Below, one piece after another: positions 1-12,254 of a stretch of DNA of 64,000 nucleotides. The DNA is taken from positions 839,501-903,500 of the forward strand of contig NZ_AP028156.1 in assembly GCF_033096465.1 (NCBI RefSeq), in the 5' to 3' direction. A model generated the notes under the pieces. The model was not told the origin of the DNA and ran no database searches. It was given only the letters and a program-made list of their open reading frames with translations. This DNA is from Blautia luti. Lineage in GTDB: Bacteria; Bacillota; Clostridia; Lachnospirales; Lachnospiraceae. How positions within the stretch are numbered: position 1 is the first letter of the stretch; the number at the start of each line of letters is the position of its first letter. A program made the translations under genes and the position numbers.

Positions 1-217
1 GGTAAATAAAAAAGGAACTGCAGTCTGTGAGGCAAGTGCGAAGAAGTCTGTGGCAGGAAACGCAGCCAGAGTGTCTTTTACGGATTCTCTGGGAAACAAG
101 GCAAAGGGGTATTTCACCTTTGACAATGGTATGCTTTATGTGAAAATCAAAACAACAAAGAAAGCAGAAGGAGCAGGGGTGAAGCCGTCTGTGGACTGCA
201 TTATGGTGCGGGGATAA
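1..217 (+). CDS. C-terminal end of an unidentified protein (partial)
   Basis: An open frame enters from the left edge (codons in phase with position 2) and stops with TAA at 215-217, giving the last 71 residues of a protein. The fragment is rich in Lys, Ala, Gly and Val, with alternating hydrophobic residues (GYFTFDNGMLYVKIK) suggesting beta strands, as in many surface or secreted proteins. No catalytic motif is visible and I do not recognise the family. A strong terminator follows 25 bases later, so this is the last gene of its operon. Confidence 0.6.
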   Translation, partial: VNKKGTAVCEASAKKSVAGNAARVSFTDSLGNKAKGYFTFDNGMLYVKIKTTKKAEGAGVKPSVDCIMVRG

Positions 218-241
218 ACCGGCCTGCACTGTTTATACAAT

Positions 242-300
242 AAAAAGAGGTTCTGGCATGGGATATCTCAGGATATCCTGATGTCGGAACCTTTTTGGAT
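242..300 (+). terminator. Intrinsic terminator after the partial gene
   Basis: AAAAAGAGGTTC (242-253) pairs with GGAACCTTTTT near 286-296, with an inner GGATATC/GGATATCC stem, followed by a T-rich run. The A-rich 5' side may let it also stop transcripts of the convergent XRE gene. Confidence 0.8.
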
Positions 301-329
301 TTTTATGTACTGCCTGGCAGTAATAATGA

Positions 330-554
330 TCATTTTGCCATTTTTTTGTTGTCTGTACGGCCTACCAGATAATCGAGACTGATCTCATAGTAATTGGCCA
401 GACGGATAAGCATTTCTACAGGGATGTTTCTGGAACCTGTCTCATAATGAGAATAGGAACGCTGGCTGATGTGGAGAATCTCACTTAATTCTCTCTGGGA
501 CAGATCTGCATCTGTGCGCAGATCCTGAATACGCTGAAATTTCATTTCATTCAC
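330..554 (-). CDS. Small XRE-family transcriptional regulator
   Basis: This 74-residue protein is almost entirely one Cro/C1-type helix-turn-helix. Residues about 8-65 contain LRTDADLSQRELSEIL, then ISQRSYSHYETGSRNIP as the recognition region, then LIRLANYYEISLDYLVGRT, the classic ending of the XRE fold. It probably binds DNA as a dimer and represses itself or a neighbour; the target is unknown. A good ribosome binding site (AGAAAGAGGTG) precedes the start on the minus strand. It stands alone and converges on the preceding gene, with 400 bases of non-coding DNA on its upstream side. Confidence 0.85.
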   Translation of the reverse strand: MNEMKFQRIQDLRTDADLSQRELSEILHISQRSYSHYETGSRNIPVEMLIRLANYYEISLDYLVGRTDNKKMAK

Positions 555-780
555 CTCTTTCTGTCAGGGGATTATGGGGCTGCTGGCTGCAGCTGCCGTT
601 TATAATAAAAAGTATAAATCAGACAAAATATACTATTGCAATTTGGAGCAAAATGGACTATAATAAAAACATTCTTTTAAACAGATCGATATCAGGGTGT
701 TTGTCAAACCTTATCTGTATCATCCATCTGAGTTCTCAGATATTTTTAATTTCATTCATAGGAAATTAAAAGTCTTCCGG

Positions 781-858
781 GCAGGATTGCACTGCGGCGG
801 AGAGGAATTATGTCGCTGAAGCGACCCGCCGCAGGCGGAGAATCCTGCTTGCAGGATT
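781..858 (+). repeat. Nested palindrome with three competing arms
   Basis: GCAGGATT occurs at 781-788 and again at 851-858, with its complement AATCCTGC at 841-848. The middle arm can therefore pair with either the first copy (enclosing an inner CTGCGGCGG/CCGCCGCAG stem at 792-800 and 826-834) or the last copy in a tight hairpin followed by a T-rich run. It lies about 90 bases before the yifB-like gene. It could be a terminator/antiterminator or a dispersed palindromic repeat. The rest of 555-951 shows no gene. Confidence 0.5.
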
Positions 859-951
859 CTTTCTTGTATCAGATGTTTCTATATAAGATATTTCCCATAT
901 AAGAACAAGTGAATCAGAGTTCAGTCATACGAAGGGTCCGGGGAACTTTGT

Positions 952-2493
952 ATGCAGAAAGGAGACTGTTTGTTTGCAAGTGTTTTATCTGCTGCCATTA
1001 TGGGGGTAGAAGTACGTCCTGTCAAGGTAGAAGCAGATGTAAGTAACGGCCTGCCTTCTTTTGTCATGGTTGGCTTTCCGTCCACACAGGTAAAGGAAGC
1101 ACAGGACAGAGTGCGGACTGCTTTCAAAAATAACGGATTTAATTTTCCACCAAAGAAGATCACAGTAAATCTGGCACCGGCAGATATGAAGAAAGAAGGT
1201 TCTGGATTTGACCTGCCGGTAGCTGCTGCAGTTCTGTCTGCTTTTGAAATGATCCCCGGGGAGGTGCTGAAGGGGGTGATGATGGCAGGTGAGATCAGCC
1301 TCAGCGGAGAAATACATGGAATTTCCGGAATCCTTCCCATAATATTGTGTGCCAGGAGCCTGGGCTGCCGGTTATGTGTGGTTCCCAGGGAAAACCTGGC
1401 AGAGGGAAGACTGGTAAGTGACGTCCACGTAGCAGGGGTAAGGAATCTTACAGAATTGCTGAAATGTCTGAAGAACCCGGAACCCTTTCTGAAAGAGGAG
1501 GTCTTTGTACCGGAAGAAGGGGGGACAGCAGGGGTGGATTTCGCAGATATTGAGGGACAGGAGGGAGCCAGGCGGGCTGCAGAGATCGCAGTCAGCGGAT
1601 TTCACAATATTCTGTTTATAGGACCGCCGGGGACGGGGAAAACCATGTTTGCCAGAAGGCTTCCCACGATCATGCCGCCTCTGACTTTCGAGGAGAAGCT
1701 GGAGCTGACCAGGATCTACAGCATTGCAGGTCTTCTGTCAGAAAAACAGCCCCTGATCAGCCAGAGACCTTTTCGAAGTCCTCATCATACCAGCTCACCA
1801 CAGTCCATGGCAGGCGGGGGCAAAAATCCCAAACCAGGAGAGATCACTCTGGCGCACAGAGGCGTGCTTTTTCTGGATGAAATGCCGGAATTTTCCAGAA
1901 GAAGCCTGGAACTTCTGCGCCAGCCCCTGGAAGACCGGGTGATCCAGATCTCAAGGGTGAGCGGAACCTATCTGTTTCCGGCAGATTTCATGCTGTGCGC
2001 AGCCATGAACCCATGTCCCTGCGGCTACTATCCTGATATGAACCGATGTACCTGTACAGCAGGGGAAGTGGCTCATTATATGGGAAAGATCAGCCGGCCG
2101 TTGCTGGATCGTATTGATATCTGCACGGAGGTTCCGCCTGTGTCTTTTCAGGAACTTAAGAAGGCTGTTCCGGGAGAGAGTTCCGCCCGGATCAGGGAAA
2201 GGGTACGGAATGTGCAGAAGATCCAGGAGGAACGTTACAGGGGAGAAAATATCCGGTTTAACGGACAGCTTCAGAGCAGGATGATCGACAGATACTGCCC
2301 TGTGACAGACAGTGCATCCAGGCTGCTGGCAATGGCTTTTGACAGGATTTCATTCAGTGCCAGATCCTATCACAGGCTTCTGAAAGTGGCACGTACCATC
2401 GCCGATATGGAAGGGGAAGAAGTGATCGCCAGCCATCATGTAGGAGAGGCTTTGTCCTATCGTGCACTGGAAAAAGATTCTGTCATAAAATAA
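952..2493 (+). CDS. YifB/ComM-family Mg-chelatase-like AAA+ ATPase
   Basis: 513 residues with the family's three parts: an N-terminal ChlI-like domain beginning FASVLSAAIMGVEV, a central AAA+ ATPase with Walker A GPPGTGKT at about residues 224-231, Walker B LFLDEMPEF and a CPCGYY cysteine patch, and a C-terminal Mg-chelatase domain. The related ComM is a helicase promoting branch migration in natural transformation, which suits the dprA gene immediately downstream. The ATG at 952 has only a weak GGGG upstream. An in-frame TTG at 970, with AAAGGAG six bases ahead, would give a protein beginning with the usual family N-terminus and may be the true start. Confidence 0.9.
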   Translation: MQKGDCLFASVLSAAIMGVEVRPVKVEADVSNGLPSFVMVGFPSTQVKEAQDRVRTAFKNNGFNFPPKKITVNLAPADMKKEGSGFDLPVAAAVLSAFEMIPGEVLKGVMMAGEISLSGEIHGISGILPIILCARSLGCRLCVVPRENLAEGRLVSDVHVAGVRNLTELLKCLKNPEPFLKEEVFVPEEGGTAGVDFADIEGQEGARRAAEIAVSGFHNILFIGPPGTGKTMFARRLPTIMPPLTFEEKLELTRIYSIAGLLSEKQPLISQRPFRSPHHTSSPQSMAGGGKNPKPGEITLAHRGVLFLDEMPEFSRRSLELLRQPLEDRVIQISRVSGTYLFPADFMLCAAMNPCPCGYYPDMNRCTCTAGEVAHYMGKISRPLLDRIDICTEVPPVSFQELKKAVPGESSARIRERVRNVQKIQEERYRGENIRFNGQLQSRMIDRYCPVTDSASRLLAMAFDRISFSARSYHRLLKVARTIADMEGEEVIASHHVGEALSYRALEKDSVIK

Positions 2494-2513
2494 GGCATCA
2501 GGAGGTATTTTAT

Positions 2514-3407
2514 ATGGAAGGAAACAGTACACAGATGATCCGCTGTATAAAGAAAACAGATAAGGAGTACCCACAGAAGCTCTTGCAGTATTCTTCCATG
2601 CCTGCAGCTTTGTATGTGAAGGGGCAGCTTCCCTCTCAGGAACGTCCGTCTGTGGCAGTCATTGGTGCCAGAATGTGCAGTCCTTACGGAAGGATCCAGG
2701 CTTTTCGCTATGCGAAGTTTCTAAGTGCTGCGGGAGTACAGATCATCAGCGGGATGGCGCTAGGGATCGATTCAGAAGGACATAAAGGAGCCCTGGAAGG
2801 GAAGATGCCTACATTTGCAGTACTTGGAAGTGGCGTGGATGTATGTTATCCCAGATCCAACAGGAAACTGTATGAGAGGATCCTGTGGGAGAGCGGAGGG
2901 ATACTCAGTGAATGTCCGCCGGGAAGCCCGCCCATGCAGTGGTGCTTTCCGGCCAGGAACCGGATCATCAGCGCGCTGTCCGATGCTGTTCTGATAGTGG
3001 AGGCGAAAGAGAACAGCGGATCCCTGATCACAGCAGGCTTTGCGCTGGAACAGGGGAAGATGGTTTTCGCCATTCCGGGGGCTGTTACGGACGCATTGAG
3101 CACAGGCTGCCATAAGCTGATCTACGATGGAGCAGGGATCGCCTACACTCCGGAAATCATCCTGGAAGAACTTGGGATATCCCCAAAAGGCGACAGAAAA
3201 ACACCGGAAAAAAATAACTTAGGACTTGCAAGTGATTTGAATATGGTGTATAGTTGTCTCGATTTACGACCCAAAAACCCTGATCATATTGTGAGAAAAA
3301 CAGGTTTTTCTCCGGCCAGGGTGAGCAATTGTCTGGTGGAACTGATGCTGAGGGGGCTGATCAGGGAAACAGGCAGACATTATTATGTAAGAACAGATAT
3401 CGATTAA
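2514..3407 (+). CDS. dprA: DNA-processing protein DprA
   Basis: 297 residues. The Rossmann-like DprA/Smf fold is clear: GARMCSPYG and ISGMALGIDSEGHKGAL at about residues 50-93, GSGVDVCYP, and PARNRIISALSDAVLIVEA. A C-terminal winged-helix-like segment (residues about 240-295) completes the usual architecture. DprA protects incoming single-stranded DNA and loads RecA during transformation; in non-competent bacteria its role is less clear. AGGAGG lies nine bases before the ATG. It sits 20 bases after the YifB-like gene and 20 before topA, the common yifB-dprA-topA order in Clostridia. Confidence 0.95.
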   Translation: MEGNSTQMIRCIKKTDKEYPQKLLQYSSMPAALYVKGQLPSQERPSVAVIGARMCSPYGRIQAFRYAKFLSAAGVQIISGMALGIDSEGHKGALEGKMPTFAVLGSGVDVCYPRSNRKLYERILWESGGILSECPPGSPPMQWCFPARNRIISALSDAVLIVEAKENSGSLITAGFALEQGKMVFAIPGAVTDALSTGCHKLIYDGAGIAYTPEIILEELGISPKGDRKTPEKNNLGLASDLNMVYSCLDLRPKNPDHIVRKTGFSPARVSNCLVELMLRGLIRETGRHYYVRTDID

Positions 3408-3427
3408 TTATAACTAGGAGAGGTAAC

Positions 3428-5500
3428 ATGGCAAAATATCTGGTGATAGTGGAATCACCTGCAAAAGTAAAAACAATCAAGAAATTTCTTGGGTCCAATT
3501 ACGATGTGGAAGCATCCAACGGACATGTTCGGGATTTTCCGAAAAGTCAGTTTGGAATAGATGTAGAACATGATTTTGAACCGAAATATATTACGATCCG
3601 CGGAAAGGGTGAACTTCTGGCCAAACTTCGCAAGTCAGCCAAGAAAGCAGACAAGATCTATCTGGCAACTGACCCCGACCGTGAGGGAGAAGCAATTTCC
3701 TGGCATCTGATGCAGGCACTGAAGGAAGACCCGAAGAAAATGCACAGGATTACTTTCAATGAGATCACCAAGACTGCAGTAAAAGCGTCCATCAAACAGG
3801 CAAGAGATCTGGATATGGATCTGGTAGATGCACAGCAGGCCAGACGAATGCTGGACCGTATGGTAGGTTATACCATCAGCCCACTGTTATGGGCGAAGGT
3901 AAAAAGAGGCTTAAGTGCAGGACGTGTGCAGTCAGTAGCGCTGCGTATCATCTGTGACAGAGAGGATGAGATCAATGCATTTATCCCGGAAGAATACTGG
4001 AGCCTGGAGGGAGAATTCCAGGTAAAAGGTGAGAAGAAGCCTCTGCAGGCGAAATTCTACGGTACAGATAAGAAGATGAGTATCCATAATAAAGAGGAGA
4101 TGGATGCACTTCTTGCCTCTCTTAAGGATAAAGAATATGAGATCACAGAAGTGAAAAAGGGCGAGAGGATCAAAAATGCACCTCTTCCGTTTACAACAAG
4201 TACTCTGCAGCAGGAAGCTGCGAAGACGCTGAATTTTTCTACACAGAAAACCATGCGTCTGGCACAGCAGCTTTATGAAGGAATTGATATCAAGGGAAGC
4301 GGCACTGTAGGTGTGATCTCCTATCTGCGTACAGATTCCACCCGTATTTCAGAGGAAGCAGATTCCGCTGCAAGAGAATACATCACTGCCCAGTACGGAG
4401 AGAACTACGTATCCAGAACAGAAAAAACAGTAAAAAAAGGTCAGAAGATCCAGGATGCCCATGAAGCCATCCGCCCTACGGATATTACCCGCACACCGGC
4501 AGCCCTGAAGGAATCACTTTCCAGAGATCAGTTCCGTCTGTATCAGCTGATCTGGAAGCGCTTTGCAGCAAGCCGTATGGCACCTGCCCGATATGAAACA
4601 ACTTCTGTGAAGATCGGGGCAGATGAGTATGTATTTACAGTATCTGCGTCCAAGATCGCTTTCGATGGATTTATGTCTGTGTATACAGATGAGGAGGATC
4701 AGAAGAAGGGAAATGTGCTGAACCAGAGCCTGGAGAAAGGGATGAAGCTGTCTCTGAAAGAATTGAAACCGGAACAGCATTTCACCCAGCCGCCGGCTCA
4801 TTATACAGAGGCGTCCCTGGTAAAGACCATGGAAGAATTGGGAATTGGACGTCCAAGTACCTATGCGCCGACCATCACCACCATTATCAGCCGTCGTTAT
4901 GTGGCGAAAGAGCAGAAGAATCTTTATGTCACAGAGCTGGGTGAAGTGGTCAACAATATTATGAAGCAGGCATTTCCGAGTATTGTTGATGTAAACTTTA
5001 CAGCCACCATGGAAGGTCTTCTGGACTGTGTGGCAGCAGGAACTGTGAAATGGAAAACTGTAGTAAGCAATTTCTATCCGGATCTGAAGAAAGATGTAGA
5101 TGCAGCAGAGGAAGAACTGGAGAAAGTAGATATCCAGGACGAAGTGACAGATGTGATCTGTGACAATTGCGGCAGAAACATGGTGATCAAATATGGTCCT
5201 CACGGACGTTTTCTGGCATGCCCGGGATTCCCGGAATGCAGAAATACCAAGCCATATTTCGAGAAGATCGGTGTGCCTTGTCCGAAATGCGGCAAGGAAC
5301 TGGTACTGAAAAAGACCAAAAAAGGACGTAAATATTACGGATGCGAGGATAATCCGGAATGTGATTTTATGTCCTGGCAGAAACCATCTGTGAAGAAATG
5401 CCCGAAATGTGGAAGCTACATGGTGGAAAAGGGGAATAAACTGGCATGCAGCCAGGAAACCTGTGGATATGTAGAGTCGAAACCATCGGAAGAGAAATAA
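3428..5500 (+). CDS. topA: DNA topoisomerase I (type IA)
   Basis: 690 residues. The N-terminal Toprim domain starts LVIVESPAKVKTIKKF, with the acidic DPDREGEA motif. The catalytic tyrosine is Tyr299 in SYLRTDS. The C-terminus carries three four-cysteine zinc-ribbon units (CDNCGR.., CPKCGK.., CPKCGS..), as in most TopA proteins. The enzyme relaxes negative supercoils through a 5'-phosphotyrosine intermediate. A longer open frame runs upstream into dprA, but ATG 3428 has AGGAGAGG eight bases ahead and matches the family start MAKYLVIVESPAK, so I use it. It is probably cotranscribed with dprA and ends at a terminator. Confidence 0.97.
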   Translation: MAKYLVIVESPAKVKTIKKFLGSNYDVEASNGHVRDFPKSQFGIDVEHDFEPKYITIRGKGELLAKLRKSAKKADKIYLATDPDREGEAISWHLMQALKEDPKKMHRITFNEITKTAVKASIKQARDLDMDLVDAQQARRMLDRMVGYTISPLLWAKVKRGLSAGRVQSVALRIICDREDEINAFIPEEYWSLEGEFQVKGEKKPLQAKFYGTDKKMSIHNKEEMDALLASLKDKEYEITEVKKGERIKNAPLPFTTSTLQQEAAKTLNFSTQKTMRLAQQLYEGIDIKGSGTVGVISYLRTDSTRISEEADSAAREYITAQYGENYVSRTEKTVKKGQKIQDAHEAIRPTDITRTPAALKESLSRDQFRLYQLIWKRFAASRMAPARYETTSVKIGADEYVFTVSASKIAFDGFMSVYTDEEDQKKGNVLNQSLEKGMKLSLKELKPEQHFTQPPAHYTEASLVKTMEELGIGRPSTYAPTITTIISRRYVAKEQKNLYVTELGEVVNNIMKQAFPSIVDVNFTATMEGLLDCVAAGTVKWKTVVSNFYPDLKKDVDAAEEELEKVDIQDEVTDVICDNCGRNMVIKYGPHGRFLACPGFPECRNTKPYFEKIGVPCPKCGKELVLKKTKKGRKYYGCEDNPECDFMSWQKPSVKKCPKCGSYMVEKGNKLACSQETCGYVESKPSEEK

Positions 5501-5530
5501 TTACAGCAATTGAATATAATTTTCCAATAA

Positions 5531-5572
5531 AAGCAGCAGAATGAGGATCTCTTCTGCTGTTTTGGTTTTCTG
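5531..5572 (+). terminator. Intrinsic terminator after topA
   Basis: GCAGCAGAA and TTCTGCTG form a stem around an eight-base loop, followed by TTTTGGTTTT. Confidence 0.85.
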
Positions 5573-5721
5573 GAAGACCGGAATCAGGAGAACCCTATTT
5601 ACAGGAATGCCTGTGTAAGCAGATATTTTCCGGCAGTTAAACTGTATTTGTTGAATAATATTTGGGAAAGAAATCTATTTTCAGAAAAGCAAAGATAAAA
5701 TGAAAAATAGTAAAATTTATC

Positions 5722-5750
5722 TTGCAATTTATACTTGGAACGTGTAATAT
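5722..5750 (+). promoter_or_regulatory. Probable sigma-A promoter of codY
   Basis: TTGCAA (5722-5727) and TAATAT (5745-5750) are separated by 17 bases, about 65 bases ahead of the codY start. Nothing else is seen between the topA terminator and here. Confidence 0.6.
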
Positions 5751-5814
5751 TAAACTATAAGTAGAAAAACAGCAATTACCGGGGCTTACAGCTCCATAGC
5801 GAAAGGAGGACAAC

Positions 5815-6597
5815 ATGAGCGTTCAGTTGCTGGATAAAACAAGAAAAATCAACAAACTTCTGCATAACAGCAGTTCCAGTAAGGTAGTTTTCAACGATAT
5901 CTGCCAGGTCCTGATGGAAACCCTGAGTTCTAATATTCTGGTGCTCAGTAAGAAAGGAAAGGTTCTGGGCGTCAGTTTATGTCCAGGAGTGGAAGAAATT
6001 ACAGAGCTTATTGAGGATAAGGTCGGAGGTTATGTGGACTCCTTATTAAATGAAAGATTTCTTGGTGTTCTGTCCACGAAAGAGAACGTGAATCTTCAGA
6101 CATTAGGATTTGAGCATGTTTCAGGAAGCTATCAGGGAATCATCAATCCTATTGATATTGCAGGTGAAAGACTGGGTACTGTATTTATGTATCGTTTCGA
6201 TAAACCGTATGATATTGAGGATATTATCGTCAGTGAATATGGAACTACAGTGGTAGGACTTGAGATGATGCGTGCTGTCCATGAAGAGAATGCCGAAGAA
6301 GACAGGAAACAGCAGGTAGTGAAATCAGCCTTTAATACACTTTCCTTCTCCGAACTGGAAGCGATCATCCACATTTTTGATGAGCTGGACGGGGATGAGG
6401 GAATCCTGGTTGCCAGCAAGATCGCAGACCGCGTGGGAATCACCCGATCTGTTATTGTAAATGCACTGAGGAAATTTGAAAGTGCAGGTGTGATCGAATC
6501 CAGATCTTCCGGTATGAAGGGAACCTACATTAAGGTACTCAATGAAGTGATCTTTGATGAACTGGAAGAGATCAAGGCACAGAGAAATAAGAAATAA
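5815..6597 (+). CDS. codY: GTP-sensing global regulator CodY
   Basis: 260 residues, the normal CodY length. The N-terminal half is the GAF-type domain that binds branched-chain amino acids. The C-terminal winged helix (about residues 200-250) contains the conserved VASKIADRVGITRSVIVNAL recognition region and KGTYIKVLN. CodY represses nitrogen and amino-acid genes when GTP and branched-chain amino acids are high. Here it is monocistronic, with its own promoter, AAAGGAGG before the ATG and a strong terminator. GTP synthesis passes through guaB 4 kb away. Confidence 0.96.
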   Translation: MSVQLLDKTRKINKLLHNSSSSKVVFNDICQVLMETLSSNILVLSKKGKVLGVSLCPGVEEITELIEDKVGGYVDSLLNERFLGVLSTKENVNLQTLGFEHVSGSYQGIINPIDIAGERLGTVFMYRFDKPYDIEDIIVSEYGTTVVGLEMMRAVHEENAEEDRKQQVVKSAFNTLSFSELEAIIHIFDELDGDEGILVASKIADRVGITRSVIVNALRKFESAGVIESRSSGMKGTYIKVLNEVIFDELEEIKAQRNKK

Positions 6598-6618
6598 TAA
6601 AGACACGATATGAAAAGA

Positions 6619-6671
6619 GAAGCTCCGGTGTATCAGCTTTTATACAGGCCTGAACGCCGGGGCTTTTTTTG
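6619..6671 (+). terminator. Intrinsic terminator after codY
   Basis: AGCTCCGG (6621-6628) pairs with CCGGGGCT (6657-6664), with an inner stem between, followed by seven T residues. Confidence 0.85.
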
Positions 6672-6788
6672 GTCTCGGGCAGAAAGTTTTTCTGAATAAA
6701 ATTATTTGTAAATTAAGAAAACAAGAGAAAAACAGAGTAAATAAGAGTAAAAAAGAGAATATCATTAAAAATATAATGCTAAAACAAC

Positions 6789-6817
6789 TTGCGAAATTAC
6801 CCCTTTTTCAATAATAT
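6789..6817 (+). promoter_or_regulatory. groESL promoter
   Basis: TTGCGA (6789-6794), a 17-base spacer and TAATAT (6812-6817) lie immediately upstream of the CIRCE operator, placing the start of transcription at or inside the operator. Confidence 0.65.
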
Positions 6818-6828
6818 AAGGACAGTGA

Positions 6829-6855
6829 TTAGCACTCGAGGTAAAAGAGTGCTAG
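6829..6855 (+). promoter_or_regulatory. CIRCE operator (HrcA binding site)
   Basis: TTAGCACTC, nine bases, then GAGTGCTAG: the CIRCE inverted repeat with a single mismatch at the last position of the right arm. HrcA binding here represses groESL until heat stress titrates GroEL. HrcA itself is not in the window. Confidence 0.95.
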
Positions 6856-6937
6856 CAAAAATCGGCAGGGTTTGACAGATGCCGGAACAGCTGCTGAAAA
6901 AGGCGGCAATCATTCGGAGATTAAAGGAGGATTATAG

Positions 6938-7225
<288 letters not shown>

Positions 7226-7263
7226 GACACAACAGACAGTAATATAGAAAGATCAGAATTTAA

Positions 7264-8901
<1,638 letters not shown>

Positions 8902-8937
8902 TCTTATAAAATAATTTAGACATACAATCTTCACATG

Positions 8938-8976
8938 AAAACGGGACCGTCGTCATAGACGATGGTTCCGTTTTAT
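8938..8976 (+). terminator. Intrinsic terminator after groEL
   Basis: AAAACGGGACCGTCGTC pairs with GACGATGGTTCCGTTTT around a short ATA loop. The symmetric A and T tracts make it potentially bidirectional. Confidence 0.9.
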
Positions 8977-9041
8977 GATATAATGAACCTCAAAGGTCCG
9001 GAATGTCCGGAACCGGAACACAAGAAAAGGAGAAAAGAAGA

Positions 9042-9545
9042 ATGGGTGATCTGTATTCAGAACTTCTGGTAAAAAGAGAACGCACAGCTAAAGACAGTCT
9101 GGTGAAATACGGTCTGATCGTTCTGACAGCACTGGCTGTTTTTGCAGGACTTTTTATCACTCCGCTGCTTCTTATCGCAGCGATCATACTGGGAATTGCG
9201 TGCTATTTCGTGATCCCGAAGACAGATGTGGAATATGAATATCTGTTTATCAATGGAGATTTCGACATTGATATGGTTATGGCGAAGACCAAGAGAAAAA
9301 GAGTAAAGAGTTTCAAACTGTCAGATGCAGACCTGGCAGCACCGTTAAATTCACACAGAATGGACTACTATAATGGAAATCAGAAGATGAAAGTACTGGA
9401 TTTTTCATCAGGAAATCCGGAACATAAACGCTACGGTGTTATTACCAGACTGGACGGGGATACCTGCAAGATCATCCTGGAGCCGGATGAGAAACTGGCA
9501 CAGGCTATGAAAAATTCAGCACCCAGCAAAGTTTTTTTGGATTGA
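9042..9545 (+). CDS. Small membrane-associated protein of unknown function (DUF6106-like)
   Basis: 167 residues. Residues about 22-60 are strongly hydrophobic and form two closely spaced transmembrane helices. They follow a charged N-terminus (MGDLYSELLVKRER) and precede a cytoplasmic-looking soluble domain of about 105 residues (VEYEYLFINGDFDIDMV..). It resembles a conserved Lachnospiraceae family that I recall, tentatively, as DUF6106; no enzymatic motif is visible. An in-frame ATG at 9003 exists, but AAGGAG stands in front of ATG 9042. It is monocistronic, between the groEL and guaB terminators. Confidence 0.75.
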   Translation: MGDLYSELLVKRERTAKDSLVKYGLIVLTALAVFAGLFITPLLLIAAIILGIACYFVIPKTDVEYEYLFINGDFDIDMVMAKTKRKRVKSFKLSDADLAAPLNSHRMDYYNGNQKMKVLDFSSGNPEHKRYGVITRLDGDTCKIILEPDEKLAQAMKNSAPSKVFLD

Positions 9546-9579
9546 CACGGAATCTGATTTTTGTTACACTGTTACACAA

Positions 9580-9614
9580 AATAAAGGACCAGTTACTGGT
9601 TCCTTATTTTTATT
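9580..9614 (+). terminator. Intrinsic terminator before guaB
   Basis: AAGGACCAG and CTGGTTCCTT form a stem around TTA, followed by ATTTTTATT. Confidence 0.85.
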
Positions 9615-9674
9615 GTAACTGTTCAGTAACTTCACAACAGACTGCAGGATAGTTACTTTTTATTACTAAATTAA

Positions 9675-11159
<1,485 letters not shown>

Positions 11160-11168
11160 ATAACAGAA

Positions 11169-11243
11169 AGATATGCCCGGCTGGCAGCAGGGAAGGATCC
11201 GGTTGGTGATCTTTTCACTGCTCCTGCGGGGCATCTTTTTTTC
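11169..11243 (+). terminator. Intrinsic terminator after guaB
   Basis: AGATATGCCC near 11169 pairs with GGGGCATCT near 11228, with further pairing of CAGCAGGGA and TGCTCCTG inside, followed by seven T residues. Confidence 0.85.
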
Positions 11244-11267
11244 CAAAAACAGGTGACCAAAGAGAAG

Positions 11268-12116
11268 ATGATTTCGAAAAAGGGGAACAGCGAAACAAAG
11301 AAAACTGGAAAAACAACCCAGACCACAGTACGAAAAAGTGCCAGACCTTCCCGCACAGTACAAAAGACCTCACCGGCAAAGCCTCGAAAAAAGAAGGTAT
11401 CTGTCAGAAGGGCCGGAACCCGTAAGTCTTCCAGAACCAGCAGAGTTTTTCAGAGAAATCTGAGAGTATTTCTGGCTTTTCTGGTATTTCTGGCAGTTGC
11501 GGGGGTAATTGCAGGATACTGGATGAGCCGACAGCAGGAAGAACAGATAGAAAGTGACAGTGGGAGCACAGACGGTCCTGAAAAGTGGATGCAGGAGGGA
11601 GCTCCTTATATTGATGTAGAGCTGCTCACGCCCAATGAATATTCCAGACCTCAGATCCCTATTAGCAGTGTGCAGTATATCGCAATCCATTATACAGCTA
11701 ATCCAGGGGCGACAGCCATGGCCAACAGGGATTACTTTGAAAACCTGGCCAGTACCCAGGAAACAAAGGTGAGCAGTCATTTTGTGGTAGGACTGGAGGG
11801 TGAAGTGGTCCAGTGTATTCCTACATCGGAGATGTCCTATGCGACCAATTCAAGGAATGTGGATACACTTTCCATAGAGTGCTGCCACGCAGATGAAACG
11901 GGGAAATTTAATGATTCTACCTATGATTCGGTGGTGAAGCTGACCGCATGGCTGTGCACCAGATTCGGACTGACATCCGAGAATGTGATCCGGCATTATG
12001 ATGTCACAGGTAAGGACTGTCCGAAATACTATGTGGAGAATCCGGATGCATGGGCGCAGATGAAAGGAGATATTGCAGCGCAGATTGAAACGGATTATGC
12101 GCTTCAGAGTAATTAA
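11268..12116 (+). CDS. Membrane-anchored N-acetylmuramoyl-L-alanine amidase (Amidase_2/PGRP fold)
   Basis: 282 residues from ATG 11268; an in-frame GTG at 11253 is the alternative. A very basic Ser/Thr/Lys-rich cytoplasmic tail (about 60 residues) precedes a single transmembrane helix (FLAFLVFLAVAGVIAGYWM), then an external amidase domain. Probable zinc ligands are the His in AIHYTAN and the His and Cys in RHYDVTGKDCP. It would cleave the amide between muramic acid and the stem peptide at the cell surface. The long basic N-terminal tail is unusual and may bind DNA or membrane phospholipid. The guaB terminator directly upstream means it needs its own promoter. Confidence 0.85.
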   Translation: MISKKGNSETKKTGKTTQTTVRKSARPSRTVQKTSPAKPRKKKVSVRRAGTRKSSRTSRVFQRNLRVFLAFLVFLAVAGVIAGYWMSRQQEEQIESDSGSTDGPEKWMQEGAPYIDVELLTPNEYSRPQIPISSVQYIAIHYTANPGATAMANRDYFENLASTQETKVSSHFVVGLEGEVVQCIPTSEMSYATNSRNVDTLSIECCHADETGKFNDSTYDSVVKLTAWLCTRFGLTSENVIRHYDVTGKDCPKYYVENPDAWAQMKGDIAAQIETDYALQSN

Positions 12117-12211
12117 AAGAGGTAACATAACAGAACGGTAGCAGCAGAATTACCGGGCATGGAGCGAAGAGCAACAAAATAGAAAATCAGCATGGAAAAA
12201 AAATTTTTGTC

Positions 12212-12240
12212 TTGAAATCACGGAAGAAGTATTGTACTAT
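12212..12240 (+). promoter_or_regulatory. Promoter of the ZTP-riboswitch purine operon
   Basis: TTGAAA (12212-12217), a 17-base spacer and TACTAT (12235-12240) lie just ahead of the riboswitch. Confidence 0.6.
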
Positions 12241-12254
12241 AATAACAGCGTGTG

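Noticed and set aside
4514..5203. 229-codon minus-strand frame inside topA
   Set aside because: Antisense to conserved topA domains and rich in Cys, His and Phe; a shadow frame.
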